DNA from: DRKI01 sp011051875 | GTDB taxonomy: Bacteria > Desulfobacterota > Desulfobulbia > Desulfobulbales > Desulfobulbaceae | Direction of reading: 5' to 3' | Assembly: GCA_026990385.1 (NCBI GenBank) | Contig: JALXDL010000039.1 | Coordinates: forward strand, 8,220-72,219 | Length of the DNA: 64,000 bases | Part shown: positions 55,938-64,000 of the stretch, one piece after another | Layout: every line of letters starts with the position of its first letter | How positions within the stretch are numbered: the first letter of the stretch is position 1 | The notes under the pieces: model-generated | The model's input: the letters and a program-made list of their open reading frames with translations, nothing else | Databases searched by the model: none | What the model was told of the DNA's origin: nothing | Program-made: the position numbers and the translations under genes

Positions 55938-56060
55938 GGCCCTGGCCGGGTATCGCCTCCGGACCGCCGGCGAACCGCGAACCAGGGAATACCGCCGGAC
56001 CGCGCTTCCCGCGGCCGGCGGGATAATCCTGCCGAACCTGCTTCGCCCTCGACTTTCTGA

Positions 56061-56118
56061 ATGACTCGTTGTTGTCATACCCTTAACCCTGTACATACCC
56101 CGGAAGGTGTCGGCATAA
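56061..56118 (+). repeat. Dispersed repeat family B, copy 3 (leader part)
   Basis: ATGACTCGTTGTTGTCATAC then CCTTAACCCTGTACATACCC, followed by GGAAGGTGTCGGC. The first block is almost identical to 26711 and 34827. The inverted arms are degenerate here. It lies just upstream of the PhnD-like gene. Confidence 0.6.
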
Positions 56119-56133
56119 CCGCAGAAGAACATC

Positions 56134-57018
56134 ATGACAGAACCATATGCAGGGCGCCGTGCGGGACGGCTGCCCCGTGTTGTCAGAGCCTGGCCGGGAG
56201 CCGTCCTCCTCCTGGCCGTCCTATCGACACAGGTCCTCGCCGTCCCGGTACAGGACGATCTGAAGCTTGGCGTCGTGCCCTACAAGAGTCCGCGTTCCAT
56301 TGTCCGCCTCTATTCCTCCCTGGCGGCGCACCTCTCGCGCGCCCTGGGCAGGAACGTCCGGGTGGTGACCACCAACAGCTTCAACGAATACCTGCAGCGG
56401 ATCTACAGGCGGCAGTACGATATCATCGTGCTCGGCTCCACCTTCTATTTCAAGGCCCATGACCGGGCAGGCTACCAGGCCGTGGCCAGGGGCTATCCCT
56501 CGTTTCGCTGCGGCATCATCGTCAGGCGGGACAGCGGCATCACCGAGGTCGGCCAGTTGCGGGGACGGCGGATGGCGGCTGTCGACATCATGGACCGGGG
56601 CGGCTACAAGCTGCAGGTCAGGGCGCTCAAGGCCAGCGGCATCGACCCGGACAGCGATATCATCTTCCATTTCCGGGGCCGGCACGACTCGGTGATCTAC
56701 TCCGTGCTCAGCGGCCAGGATGATGCCGGTGCCATCCGGCTCGATGCCCTGCAGAGAAAAGAATTCGACAATGTGCTCGACAAGCTGCGGATCATCTATG
56801 TCTCACCGGAAAACCCGCAGTTTCCCTTTGCTGTCCGGCCGGACATGGCTCCGGAGCTGAAGGAAAAGATCGGCGCCGCCCTGGCCGCCATCACCATGGC
56901 CGGGCCGGAAACGGCGGCCATTCTCAAGAAGTTGCATCTGCAGGGAATCGAGCGGATCTCTGATACGGAGATGGAGGAGCTGCGCAGGCGCAGACAGGCG
57001 GAGGAGGCCGGGAGGTGA
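56134..57018 (+). CDS. PhnD/PstS-like periplasmic binding protein (kinase-associated)
   Basis: A 294-residue binding protein of the phosphate/phosphite/phosphonate type. An N-terminal signal (hydrophobic about 22-36, ending VLAVPVQ) is followed by LKLGVVPYKSPRSIVRLYSS, DIIVLGSTFYFKA and GRRMAAVDIMDRGGYKLQV, the usual PhnD-like fold elements. No ABC permease or ATPase is adjacent. Instead its stop overlaps the GTG of a transmembrane histidine kinase, so it more likely serves as a ligand-sensing partner of the kinase than in uptake. The ligand is unknown. Confidence 0.88.
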   Translation: MTEPYAGRRAGRLPRVVRAWPGAVLLLAVLSTQVLAVPVQDDLKLGVVPYKSPRSIVRLYSSLAAHLSRALGRNVRVVTTNSFNEYLQRIYRRQYDIIVLGSTFYFKAHDRAGYQAVARGYPSFRCGIIVRRDSGITEVGQLRGRRMAAVDIMDRGGYKLQVRALKASGIDPDSDIIFHFRGRHDSVIYSVLSGQDDAGAIRLDALQRKEFDNVLDKLRIIYVSPENPQFPFAVRPDMAPELKEKIGAALAAITMAGPETAAILKKLHLQGIERISDTEMEELRRRRQAEEAGR

Positions 57019-58820
57019 ACAGGGTTCGGTTTGCCATTCCCGCGTTGCGGACCGTCCTTGTCCTGGCGGTTTCCCTGATCACCCTGATCATCATTGTCAC
57101 CTTTATCTCCTTCAATACCAGGCAGTTCAGGCAGGAGGCCCTGACGCATCTGCATCATTACGCAGCCACCGTGACCCGGGATATCGCCTCTGCTGTCTCC
57201 GACTATATCATCACCGAGAACTACGCCTCCCTCCAGGACACGATTTTTTCCTTTCGCAGGCGGGCCCACATCCTGGCGATCACTGTTGCCGGTCCCGACG
57301 GCATCGTGATCGCCGACACCAGGCCCGAACGGCTGGGCGGTCACCTGGACCGGATCGACCGTCTCCGCACGGGGAACGAACCACAGATCCTGGGGATCGA
57401 TTTTAACAGGTGGCAGGTGGATAACGTGCAGCCCATCCGAATCGGCGATGCGGTCATCGGCTACTGCCGGGTCGTTCTCGACATCTCCTATATTCATGAC
57501 GGTATCGATACCATCCAGCAGAAGTCGCTTGCCTTCGGCGTCCTGGTCCTCCTTGTGCTCTGGGCCCTGGTCATTGGCTTTTCCCTGTTCATCACCCGGC
57601 CCATCGAGGAGATGATCAAGGTGGCGGCCCGGGTGGGAAGAGGCGATTTCGAGCAGCAGGTGGAGGTCAAGGGGGTACGGGAGATCCGCTTGCTGGCCGA
57701 GACATTCAACCTGATGACCGGGGCCATCCGGGAGCGCGAGGCGCGGCTGCGCAATATCCTCGACTCCATACCCGATGCCGTTTTCCATGCCGACCGCAAC
57801 AAGCGGGTTCTGTGGGCCAACAAGACCGTGCGGAACCGGCACGGGGTATCCCTGGGCGAGCCCTGCTACAAGGTACTCTGGGGGCGGAAGACGGAATGCG
57901 AGTCCTGCTGTTGTCAGGATGCCCTGACCAGCAAGCAACGGGTCCTGACTACCTGCCAGATCTCCTGCGGCCCCGAGGGCTCGGATCTCTACCTGGATAT
58001 CGCCGCTGTGCCCCTGTCCGATTCCCTGGGCAGGAGCGGTGGCTTTGTCGTCATTGCCCGCGATATCACCGAGATGGTCAAGGCGGACCGTGAACGGGCC
58101 GAGCTGGAGGCCCAGCTCCGGCATGCCCAGAAGATGGAGGCCATGGGCGAGCTCTCCGCATCCATTGCCCACGAGTTCGGCAATCCCCTGCTCGGGGTCA
58201 GGTTCCTTCTCCGGCACCTGCAGGACAATGCCGACCTTGCCGGGGAGGACCAGAGCCTCCTGGCCGTGGGCCTGGACGAGGTCGAGAGGATGCAGGCCCT
58301 GATCCGTGATCTGAAGTCCTTCTACCAGCCCTCGTCCGGTCAGAGGATTCCCACCGATATCCATCACCGCATTGACAATATCCTCCTCTTCCACCAGAAT
58401 TATTTCAAGATCCACCGGGTGACGGTGGAAAAGCGCTATGCCGACTCCCTGCCCGAGGTCATGGTGGTGCAGGACCAGATCACCCAGGTCTTCATCAACC
58501 TGCTGGTCAACGCGGTGGAGGCAGTGCCCCAGGAGGGAGGCACCGTGACCATCACCACCGCCTGCCACGGCGACACGGTCTCCATCGCCTTTCACGACAC
58601 CGGGGTCGGTATCAGCGCCAAGGACCAGAAGAAGATCTTCAAACCCTTTTTCTCCACCAAGCCGGACGTGGAGGGCACCGGCCTCGGACTGTCGGTTTCC
58701 TACGGAATCGTCCGCAGCCATGGCGGCGATCTGCGGGTATCCTCCTCGCCGGGTGAGGGAACAACCTTCACCGTTATCCTTCCCCTGGGTGACGACACTG
58801 ATCCATCCTCACCTGCCTGA
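57015..58820 (+). CDS. Transmembrane sensor histidine kinase with Cys-rich PAS domain
   Basis: A 601-residue kinase. TM1 (about 10-30) and TM2 (about 171-192) bracket a periplasmic sensor domain. A HAMP domain (about 193-245) and a PAS domain (about 246-355) follow; the PAS has seven cysteines at 284, 295, 298-300, 314 and 318 (TECESCCC, TTCQISCG). HisKA carries His386 in SIAHEFGNPLLGV, and the ATPase has LLVNAVEAVP, DTGVGIS and GTGLGLSV. GTG start, overlapping the PhnD-like gene in GTGA. No response regulator gene is adjacent, so its partner is encoded elsewhere. Confidence 0.92.
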   Translation: MNRVRFAIPALRTVLVLAVSLITLIIIVTFISFNTRQFRQEALTHLHHYAATVTRDIASAVSDYIITENYASLQDTIFSFRRRAHILAITVAGPDGIVIADTRPERLGGHLDRIDRLRTGNEPQILGIDFNRWQVDNVQPIRIGDAVIGYCRVVLDISYIHDGIDTIQQKSLAFGVLVLLVLWALVIGFSLFITRPIEEMIKVAARVGRGDFEQQVEVKGVREIRLLAETFNLMTGAIREREARLRNILDSIPDAVFHADRNKRVLWANKTVRNRHGVSLGEPCYKVLWGRKTECESCCCQDALTSKQRVLTTCQISCGPEGSDLYLDIAAVPLSDSLGRSGGFVVIARDITEMVKADRERAELEAQLRHAQKMEAMGELSASIAHEFGNPLLGVRFLLRHLQDNADLAGEDQSLLAVGLDEVERMQALIRDLKSFYQPSSGQRIPTDIHHRIDNILLFHQNYFKIHRVTVEKRYADSLPEVMVVQDQITQVFINLLVNAVEAVPQEGGTVTITTACHGDTVSIAFHDTGVGISAKDQKKIFKPFFSTKPDVEGTGLGLSVSYGIVRSHGGDLRVSSSPGEGTTFTVILPLGDDTDPSSPA

Positions 58821-59167
58821 ACAGCTCCTGTCCGAACCGGATATCCCGTGATCGGTTGCGTTCCTGCCGGCAGGGCCTGCGGCAGGGGACACCGTCCTTT
58901 CGATGATCCCACGTGATGGCCGGAGGGCGGCCAGAACCGATAAATTTTTTTTCTCCTTCAATTGCAGGGAAAAACACGATTTAATGAGATTGAGACCTGA
59001 ATTGCGCGTTGCGCCCGTCTGCAGCACCTTGCCGTGCTGCTTATGGAATTTTTTTATCGTTTGCAGATGGTTGAAACGCTCCATTCAGGTGAGAGATATT
59101 TGCCGCAGCCGTCCCGGCCGGGAGACGGTTGCCGGCGTGATGTGACTGTGTTGCGGAGGAAAAATGC
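58821..59167. other. Intergenic region between the kinase and TPR genes
   Basis: Contains a fragment of repeat family A (CCCGTGATCGGTTGCG near 58846) and a full palindromic family C copy (58990-59097). A GGAGG at 59155-59159 serves the TPR gene. Confidence 0.45.
58990..59097. repeat. Palindromic repeat family C, copy 5
   Basis: The left arm ACCTGAATTGCGCGTTGCGC then CCGTCTGCAGC and the right arm TTGCAGATGGTTGAAACG then CTCCATTCAGGT are imperfect reverse complements about 100 bp across. The ACCTGAAT/ATTCAGGT ends are perfect. An inner hairpin GCAGCACC...GGTGCTGC-like (CAGCACCTTGCCGTGCTG) lies between. Confidence 0.65.
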
Positions 59168-60844
59168 ATGCCCATGTCAGGTGAGAGTTCCATATTGATC
59201 GCTATCGTGGCCGCCCTGTTTGCCGTGGTGGTCATCGTGGTACTGTTCAGGCTGCTGCGCGGGGGCAGGAGCCGGGTGGAAGAGGGGAGTGAACCGGTCG
59301 GCGGCGAGACCGCGGAGCCGGTCGGCACCGCGGCCGGAGAAGCGGCACCGGCGGAGAGCGGGGATGCCGGGCAGGATGAGGAAGCAGTGCCGGGGCCGGC
59401 CGCGGAAGAGCAGCCTGCTGCCGGGCCGGAGCCGGCTGGCGAAGCGGAGCCGGCCGGGGAGACCGGGCCGGTCGTTGAGTCCGGGCAGGCTGCTGAATCC
59501 GAACCGGTTGCCGGGCCGGAACCTGGTGCGGTGCCGGAGGCCGCGGCCCGGGCGGGTGCCGGCGGAGAACCCGGGCCAGGAGAGACGGTATCTCCGCCGA
59601 CAGAGCCGGCTCCGCAGGCCTGGCAGAGCAGTGACTACCTGGCGGCTCTGCAGCGGCGCAAGGATGGCTTGCGGGCCGAGCTGGCCGAGGTCCTGGCCCG
59701 CCGGGACAACGAGGGCCGGTCGCTCATGGAGATCGAGTTGCGGGCCGTCACCGGCAGGCTGGTCCGGGGTGAACAGGGATTTGCCGAGTTCAGCGCCTGG
59801 TGCGCCACCGCGGCCGACAGCCTGGAGGCGGCGGCCGCGGATAGGGAGCTCCCCGGTCAGGCCCGGGCCGTGGCCCTGCTTCGTGCCGCAGACCTGGAGG
59901 GGGCCGAGCAGGCCCTGCTCGACCTGGCCAAAGATTCTCCCCTGGCCGCGACAGCCGGCCATTACGCCGGCCGCCTGGCCGAGGAACGGGCCGATTTCGA
60001 TGCAGCCCTGGCCCGGTATCAGCAGGCCATTGAACTGGAGGGCGAAAATCCGGTCTTTCTCCAGGCCGCGGCCGGCCTGGCCCGGGAGCTGGGCCGGTTC
60101 GACGAGGCCCGTGACTGGCTTGAGCGGTTCTTCGAGCTGCCCGAGGACGTCGGGACTTCGGAGCTCCGCGCCCTGGCCCGGCACGACCTGGGCGTGGTCT
60201 ATGCCCGCGATGGCCAGTACGGCGAGGCAGTGGAACTGTACCGCGAGGCCCTGGCTGTCCTGGATGAGGAGCATCCGCAGCGGGGCCTGCTCCTGCATTC
60301 CCTGGCCGAGACCCGCGAGAAGATGGGCCAGTACGAGGAGGCGGGCAAGCTCTATATCCAGGCCGTGCAGTTCAACGCCGCCAGGCTGGGGAAACACCAC
60401 CCGGCCGTGGGTACCACCCTCTACAAGCTGGCCGGGCTCTACGAGGAACTGGAGGAGGACACCAAGGCCGAGCCCCTCTACCGCCAGTCCCTGGCCATCA
60501 GCCGCGGTATCTTTGGCAGCGATCATCCCGAGATCGGCACCATCATGAACAACCTGGCCGAGGTCTACCGGCTGCAGGAGCGCTACGACGAGGCCGAGCC
60601 CCTGTACCGGGAGTCGCTCGCCATTGCCGAGAAGAACCTGGGGCCGGACCATCTCAACGTGGCGGTCACCCTCAACAACCTGGCCGAACTGTGCAGTGCC
60701 ACCGGCCGCGACGAGGAGGCGGCCGAGCTCCAGGAGCGGGCCTTTGTCATCTTCCAGCAGGGTTCGCCCGTGGACGGGCTCATGGAACTGGAGCGGGACG
60801 AGGTCGACGTGGAGGAACTTAAAGGCCAGACCGTGGCCGGCTGA
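59168..60844 (+). CDS. Membrane-anchored TPR protein with kinesin-light-chain-like repeats
   Basis: A 558-residue protein. One N-terminal helix (about 9-27) anchors it. A low-complexity acidic linker rich in Gly, Glu, Ala and Pro (about 35-155; repeats of AGPEPAGEAEPAGE type) holds the rest away from the membrane. At least seven TPR units follow (about 230-530), the later ones of the 42-residue kinesin-light-chain type (GKHHPAVGTTLYKLAGLYEE, GSDHPEIGTIMNNLAEVYR, GPDHLNVAVTLNNLAELC). It is a likely protein-interaction scaffold; partners are unknown. Its 3-prime end overlaps the convergent helicase gene by 26 bp. Confidence 0.85.
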   Translation: MPMSGESSILIAIVAALFAVVVIVVLFRLLRGGRSRVEEGSEPVGGETAEPVGTAAGEAAPAESGDAGQDEEAVPGPAAEEQPAAGPEPAGEAEPAGETGPVVESGQAAESEPVAGPEPGAVPEAAARAGAGGEPGPGETVSPPTEPAPQAWQSSDYLAALQRRKDGLRAELAEVLARRDNEGRSLMEIELRAVTGRLVRGEQGFAEFSAWCATAADSLEAAAADRELPGQARAVALLRAADLEGAEQALLDLAKDSPLAATAGHYAGRLAEERADFDAALARYQQAIELEGENPVFLQAAAGLARELGRFDEARDWLERFFELPEDVGTSELRALARHDLGVVYARDGQYGEAVELYREALAVLDEEHPQRGLLLHSLAETREKMGQYEEAGKLYIQAVQFNAARLGKHHPAVGTTLYKLAGLYEELEEDTKAEPLYRQSLAISRGIFGSDHPEIGTIMNNLAEVYRLQERYDEAEPLYRESLAIAEKNLGPDHLNVAVTLNNLAELCSATGRDEEAAELQERAFVIFQQGSPVDGLMELERDEVDVEELKGQTVAG

Positions 60845-63782
60845 CCGCGGCCGGGCTCCCTGCTGCTTTGCCTCCCCGGGCCGCCGTGATCCTGCGGATC
60901 GCGGCGGCAAAGTCCACCGGCAGCCGCACCACGGCGCCGGCCTTGTTACGAAAGAGAAGGTATCCTTGCCTCAGGCCGTGCAGGAACAGGTCCCTGGTGA
61001 TTTCCACGTCCCTGCGGCAGTAGCGGGTCAGCTCCTCCATCCGGCCCTGGCGGAACCACTCCAGGGCCTGCAGGCCGTTGCCCGACTTGCTGATCCCCAG
61101 GGTATGCTCGGCCAGCCGGTCCAGGCTGAGCCGGTAGCCAAGGCGGCCGGTGATCTCCTCCAGGATGTCCAGGGCCGGCAGCCGGGCCAGGTCCTGCCCG
61201 CTGTAGGGTGACAGGACCCGGTTGTCAAACCGCTTGTTGTTGAAGCCAACCACCAGCTCCAGGCTGAACAGCCGTTCGATGAGCTGGTCCATCTCCTCTT
61301 CCTGGTACGAAAAATACCTGTCCTCGCCCGAGTCGTAGAGCACGGCCACCGACACCCGCATCCGGTCGGCCCGGTGCCAGCCGCCCACCTCTGCCGCCGA
61401 AAGCCGGGTCTCCACGTCAAAGACGCCGTAGCGCCGGGGCAGGGAAAAGGATGGCTGCGTCCGCTGCGGTGTGACCGCGGGTGGTGGTTTCCGCACCGGC
61501 CGGACAGGATGACCTGCCGCGAGCACCCCCTGGAGCAGGAACAGGCAGGCCTCCTTGTCAATGGGCCTGTTGCCGGAGCCGCACTTGGGCGAGTGGACAC
61601 AGGAGGGGCAGCCGATCTCGCAGGGACAGGTCCGGACCGCGGCCTCGGTGGCGTCGAGCAGGGCGGAGATCCGGGAAAAGGCCCTGCGGGTCAGGCCGAC
61701 ACCGCCGGCGCAGCCGTCGTAGATGAAGATGGCCGCGCCCTGGAGCTGGGCATGCCAGGGATGGGAGATGCCGCCGATGTCGTTGCGGTCACAGAGGACC
61801 TCCAGGGGCAGCATGCCGATGATGGCATGTTCCATGGCGTGGATACCGCCCATGAAGTGGAACCGCTGTTCCTCGCAACTGCGGCGGAGATGTTCCGGGA
61901 TCTCGATCCAGATGCCCTCGGTCTCGAAGATCTGCGGCGGCAGGTCCAGGGGGAGGCTGCCGATGACCTGCTGCCGGCCGACCAGGATCTTCTGGTAGCC
62001 GGTGATGGTCTCGGTGACCCGCAGCTCGCCGAAGTGGACGCGGGTGCAGCCGCAGGCGGCGCTGGCCCGGGTGGCAAGGATCTCGGTCTCCTTTTCGGTC
62101 ATGGCCCGGGTATAGTAGGGCGGGTCGGCGGCCGAGACCAGTATCTCGTGGCCCTCCAGGTCCAGGGAATCCACCTGCCAGGTCCTGGCCATGTGCAGGT
62201 AGATGGCCCCGGCATGGCATTCGCGCAGGGCCCGGTAGCCGTCGATCTCGCCCAGCGGCCGCCGGTCCGGCAGGGCCAGGATCCGGTAGCGGTCGCCGCT
62301 GCCGCGCAGGTCCACCTGCCGCTGCGGGTAGCGGCGGCTGGAAAACCAGGTGCTGCCGTCCGCCGACTGCAGGAGCCGGGAGCCGGCAGCCATCTTCTGC
62401 AGGATGGGCCTGGTTTCGGCCGTGCAGAGCGGGTCGTCGGCCTCGATGGGCAGTTCGGCCGCGGCGCAGACCAGGTGCGGGCCGGCAATGGCCGGATTGC
62501 GGGGATTGAGGACCACGGCCTCCACCGGCCGCCGGAAGAAGTCGTCCGGGTTGCGCATGAAGTACTGGTCCAGGGCGTCCTCGTGGCCGACGAGCACCAC
62601 GAGCGACTCCCGCCTGCCCCGGCCGACCCGTCCGGCCCGCTGCCAGGTGGCCATCATGGAGCCGGGGTAGCCCACCAGGATGCAGATGTCCAGGCTGCCG
62701 ATGTCAATGCCCAGCTCCAGGGCCGATGTGGAGATCACGGCAAGGAGATCGCCGTCGGCAAGCGCACGCTCGATGCGGCGCCGGTCCTCGGGCAGGAACC
62801 CGGCCCGGTAGGAGGCGATCCTGTCGCTGAAACGGCTGAGCCTGCGCCGGGCCCACATGGTGACCAGCTCGGTCATCTTGCGGGACTGAGTGTAGACGAT
62901 GGTACGCAGCCCCCGGTGCAGGGCCGCGGCCAGGAGCATGGTGGCCGCGTGCGCTGCCGAGTCGAGCGGGTTGATGAGGATCACGTTGCGCGGCGGTGTC
63001 GGGGCGCCGGAGCTGTCGATGACCCGGACATCGGCGTTGATCAGGTCCCGGGCCAGCTCCTGCGGGTTGCCCACCGTGGCCGAGGAGAGGACAAAGGTGG
63101 GATCGCTGCCATAGAGGCGGCAGATGCGCTGCAGCCGCCGCAGCACCCAGGCCATGTGGGAGCCGAACACGCCCCGGTAGGTGTGGACCTCGTCGATGAT
63201 GACATGGGTGAGCTCGGCAAACAGGCCGCCCCAGAGGTCGTGGTAGGGCAGCAGGGCGAGGTGGAGCATGTCCGGGTTGGTGATCAGGATGGCGGGCAGA
63301 TCCCCGCGGATCTTCCGGCGCCGGTAGCCGGAGGTGTCGCCGTCATAGATGGCGGCGAGATTCCGGCACTGGTCCCGGAAACGTGGCGGCAGCAGGGCGC
63401 CGATCTGCTCAATGGCCCGGAGCTGGTCCTGGGCCAGGGCCTTGAGGGGGAAGATGTAGAGGGCGCGGGCGCCTGGGTTGGCCAGCAGGGTGGCAAAGAC
63501 CGGCAGGTTGTAGATCAGGCTTTTGCCCGAGGCCGTGGGCGTGGCCACCAGGACATTCTGCCGCCTGCTGATCAGCTCGATGGCCTCGGCCTGGTGGTTG
63601 TACAGGGCGTCGATGCCGAGTTCGGCCAGGACCCGCGTCAGCTCGGCGGGCAGGATGTCGGTGGCGGCCAGCTCCGGCTGCCGGGCGGCCAGGACACGGT
63701 GGGCCACGACCTGGGGCCCGAACCGGGACGAGGACTTGAGGGCGGCCACGTATTCGCGCACCGTGTTGCGCCGGCCGCTCAT
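60819..63782 (-). CDS. DEAD/DEAH-box helicase fused to RNase H-like exonuclease (MrfA-MrfB-like)
   Basis: About 987 residues. The N-terminal superfamily 2 helicase has TPTASGKSLIYNLPV (Walker A), DEVHTYRGVFGSHM (DEVH box), ATVGNPQELA and the C-terminal core QRAGRVGRGRR. A Zn-binding DUF1998/MZB region follows, with CPCEIGCPSCVHSPKCGSGN. This is the YprA/MrfA layout. The last about 200 residues form an RNase H-like exonuclease: FDVETR (Asp, Glu), VGFNNKRFDNRVL (Asp) and RYCRRDVEITRDLF (Asp), as in YprB/MrfB. In Bacillus the two are separate proteins acting together in mitomycin-type DNA repair. Start taken at MSGRRNTVREY; a GTG at 63839 is an alternative. Confidence 0.9.
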   Translation of the reverse strand: MSGRRNTVREYVAALKSSSRFGPQVVAHRVLAARQPELAATDILPAELTRVLAELGIDALYNHQAEAIELISRRQNVLVATPTASGKSLIYNLPVFATLLANPGARALYIFPLKALAQDQLRAIEQIGALLPPRFRDQCRNLAAIYDGDTSGYRRRKIRGDLPAILITNPDMLHLALLPYHDLWGGLFAELTHVIIDEVHTYRGVFGSHMAWVLRRLQRICRLYGSDPTFVLSSATVGNPQELARDLINADVRVIDSSGAPTPPRNVILINPLDSAAHAATMLLAAALHRGLRTIVYTQSRKMTELVTMWARRRLSRFSDRIASYRAGFLPEDRRRIERALADGDLLAVISTSALELGIDIGSLDICILVGYPGSMMATWQRAGRVGRGRRESLVVLVGHEDALDQYFMRNPDDFFRRPVEAVVLNPRNPAIAGPHLVCAAAELPIEADDPLCTAETRPILQKMAAGSRLLQSADGSTWFSSRRYPQRQVDLRGSGDRYRILALPDRRPLGEIDGYRALRECHAGAIYLHMARTWQVDSLDLEGHEILVSAADPPYYTRAMTEKETEILATRASAACGCTRVHFGELRVTETITGYQKILVGRQQVIGSLPLDLPPQIFETEGIWIEIPEHLRRSCEEQRFHFMGGIHAMEHAIIGMLPLEVLCDRNDIGGISHPWHAQLQGAAIFIYDGCAGGVGLTRRAFSRISALLDATEAAVRTCPCEIGCPSCVHSPKCGSGNRPIDKEACLFLLQGVLAAGHPVRPVRKPPPAVTPQRTQPSFSLPRRYGVFDVETRLSAAEVGGWHRADRMRVSVAVLYDSGEDRYFSYQEEEMDQLIERLFSLELVVGFNNKRFDNRVLSPYSGQDLARLPALDILEEITGRLGYRLSLDRLAEHTLGISKSGNGLQALEWFRQGRMEELTRYCRRDVEITRDLFLHGLRQGYLLFRNKAGAVVRLPVDFAAAIRRITAARGGKAAGSPAAVSRPRSGL

Positions 63783-63892
63783 GTCGGCAGGGGGTGTACT
63801 TTTGGGTTTATCATTTTTCCATTCTATTCTATGATGCACAGTTTACAACCGGACGCGGCGGCCGCTGGCCCGCTGGCGGGCGGAAGAAATTT

Positions 63893-64000
63893 TTTCTTTA
63901 GCCTAAATCCTGCAATTGGCAATTTTGCCGGAGATGCGAGGCATCAAGGGCGCAGACGTATACGAATACTTCAAGCCCTTGATAACGAAGCAGATTCGGT
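63893..64000. repeat. Structured, possibly repeated element cut by the right edge
   Basis: GGCAATTTTGCC (63918-63929) is self-complementary. ATCAAGGGC (63943-63951) pairs with GCCCTTGAT (63975-63983) around CGCAGACGTATACG-containing sequence. The arrangement suggests a structured intergenic element whose right half lies beyond the window. Confidence 0.35.

Overview
The window is a high-GC bacterial chromosome segment densely packed with mostly housekeeping genes on both strands. Several features point to Desulfobacterota, probably Desulfobulbales or a relative; this is inferred, since no rRNA is present. These are the ispE / tRNA-Gln / prs / rplY / pth / carD and coaE / rho / rpmE / prfA / prmC / murA runs, TRAP transport genes, a thiosulfate/polysulfide-reductase-like molybdoenzyme with its TorD chaperone, Roadblock and DUF4388 signalling proteins, and an SH3/coiled-coil TIGR04211-type protein. 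No CRISPR array, prophage, transposase or integrase was seen.

Layout. 1-1.6 kb: TorD-type chaperone and the N-terminal part of a Tat-exported molybdopterin oxidoreductase, cut by the window edge. 2-8.7 kb: DUF2065 protein, MgtE Mg2+ transporter, DegS-like protease, SH3 protein, CNNM/CorC-type protein, leucyl aminopeptidase. 9-15.9 kb: fructose-1,6-bisphosphatase and a complete TRAP transporter (DctQ, DctM, DctP) interrupted by an MltF-like lytic transglycosylase, then an MFS transporter. 16.1-16.8 kb: an unrecognised secreted protein with four heptad repeats. 17.2-24.9 kb: one leftward cbb3 oxidase locus in the order ccoN, ccoO (fused to a second cytochrome c domain), ccoQ, a heme-less CcoP N-terminal segment, ccoG, ccoH, ccoI, ccoS and a TauE/SafE-like membrane protein. 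25.5-30.6 kb: a signalling cluster with a ParA-like ATPase carrying a C-terminal Roadblock-like domain, a cysteine-containing unknown protein, a REC-DUF4388-Roadblock regulator and a GAF/PAS histidine kinase. 31-34.2 kb: glnS and gltX. 35.1-43.6 kb: serA, DUF1844, ispE, tRNA-Gln, prs, rplY, pth, carD, rluD, coaE. 44.7-50.2 kb: rho, rpmE, prfA, prmC, murA. 50.3-53.4 kb: NtrB/NtrC-type two-component pair. 53.8-64 kb: tatC broken at a T9 run, class II aldolase, a PhnD-like binding protein coupled to a histidine kinase, a TPR protein, and a helicase-exonuclease fusion resembling MrfA plus MrfB.

How it fits together. Aldolase and FBPase indicate gluconeogenesis. The TRAP system suggests uptake of organic (possibly keto) acids. 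The molybdoenzyme suggests sulfur-compound respiration, and the cbb3 locus suggests microaerobic respiration or oxygen scavenging. Translation genes (glnS, gltX, prfA, prmC, rpmE, rplY, pth, tRNA-Gln) are strongly represented.

The least explained material is intergenic. At least three families of short, often palindromic dispersed repeats occupy the gaps (about 1.8, 7.1, 16.0, 26.7, 34.8, 41.9, 43.8-44.4, 56.1 and 59.0 kb). The best candidate for an undescribed system is the ParA-Roadblock / REC-DUF4388-Roadblock / kinase cluster. The broken tatC, the rearranged cbb3 subunits and the MrfAB-like fusion also deserve a second look.
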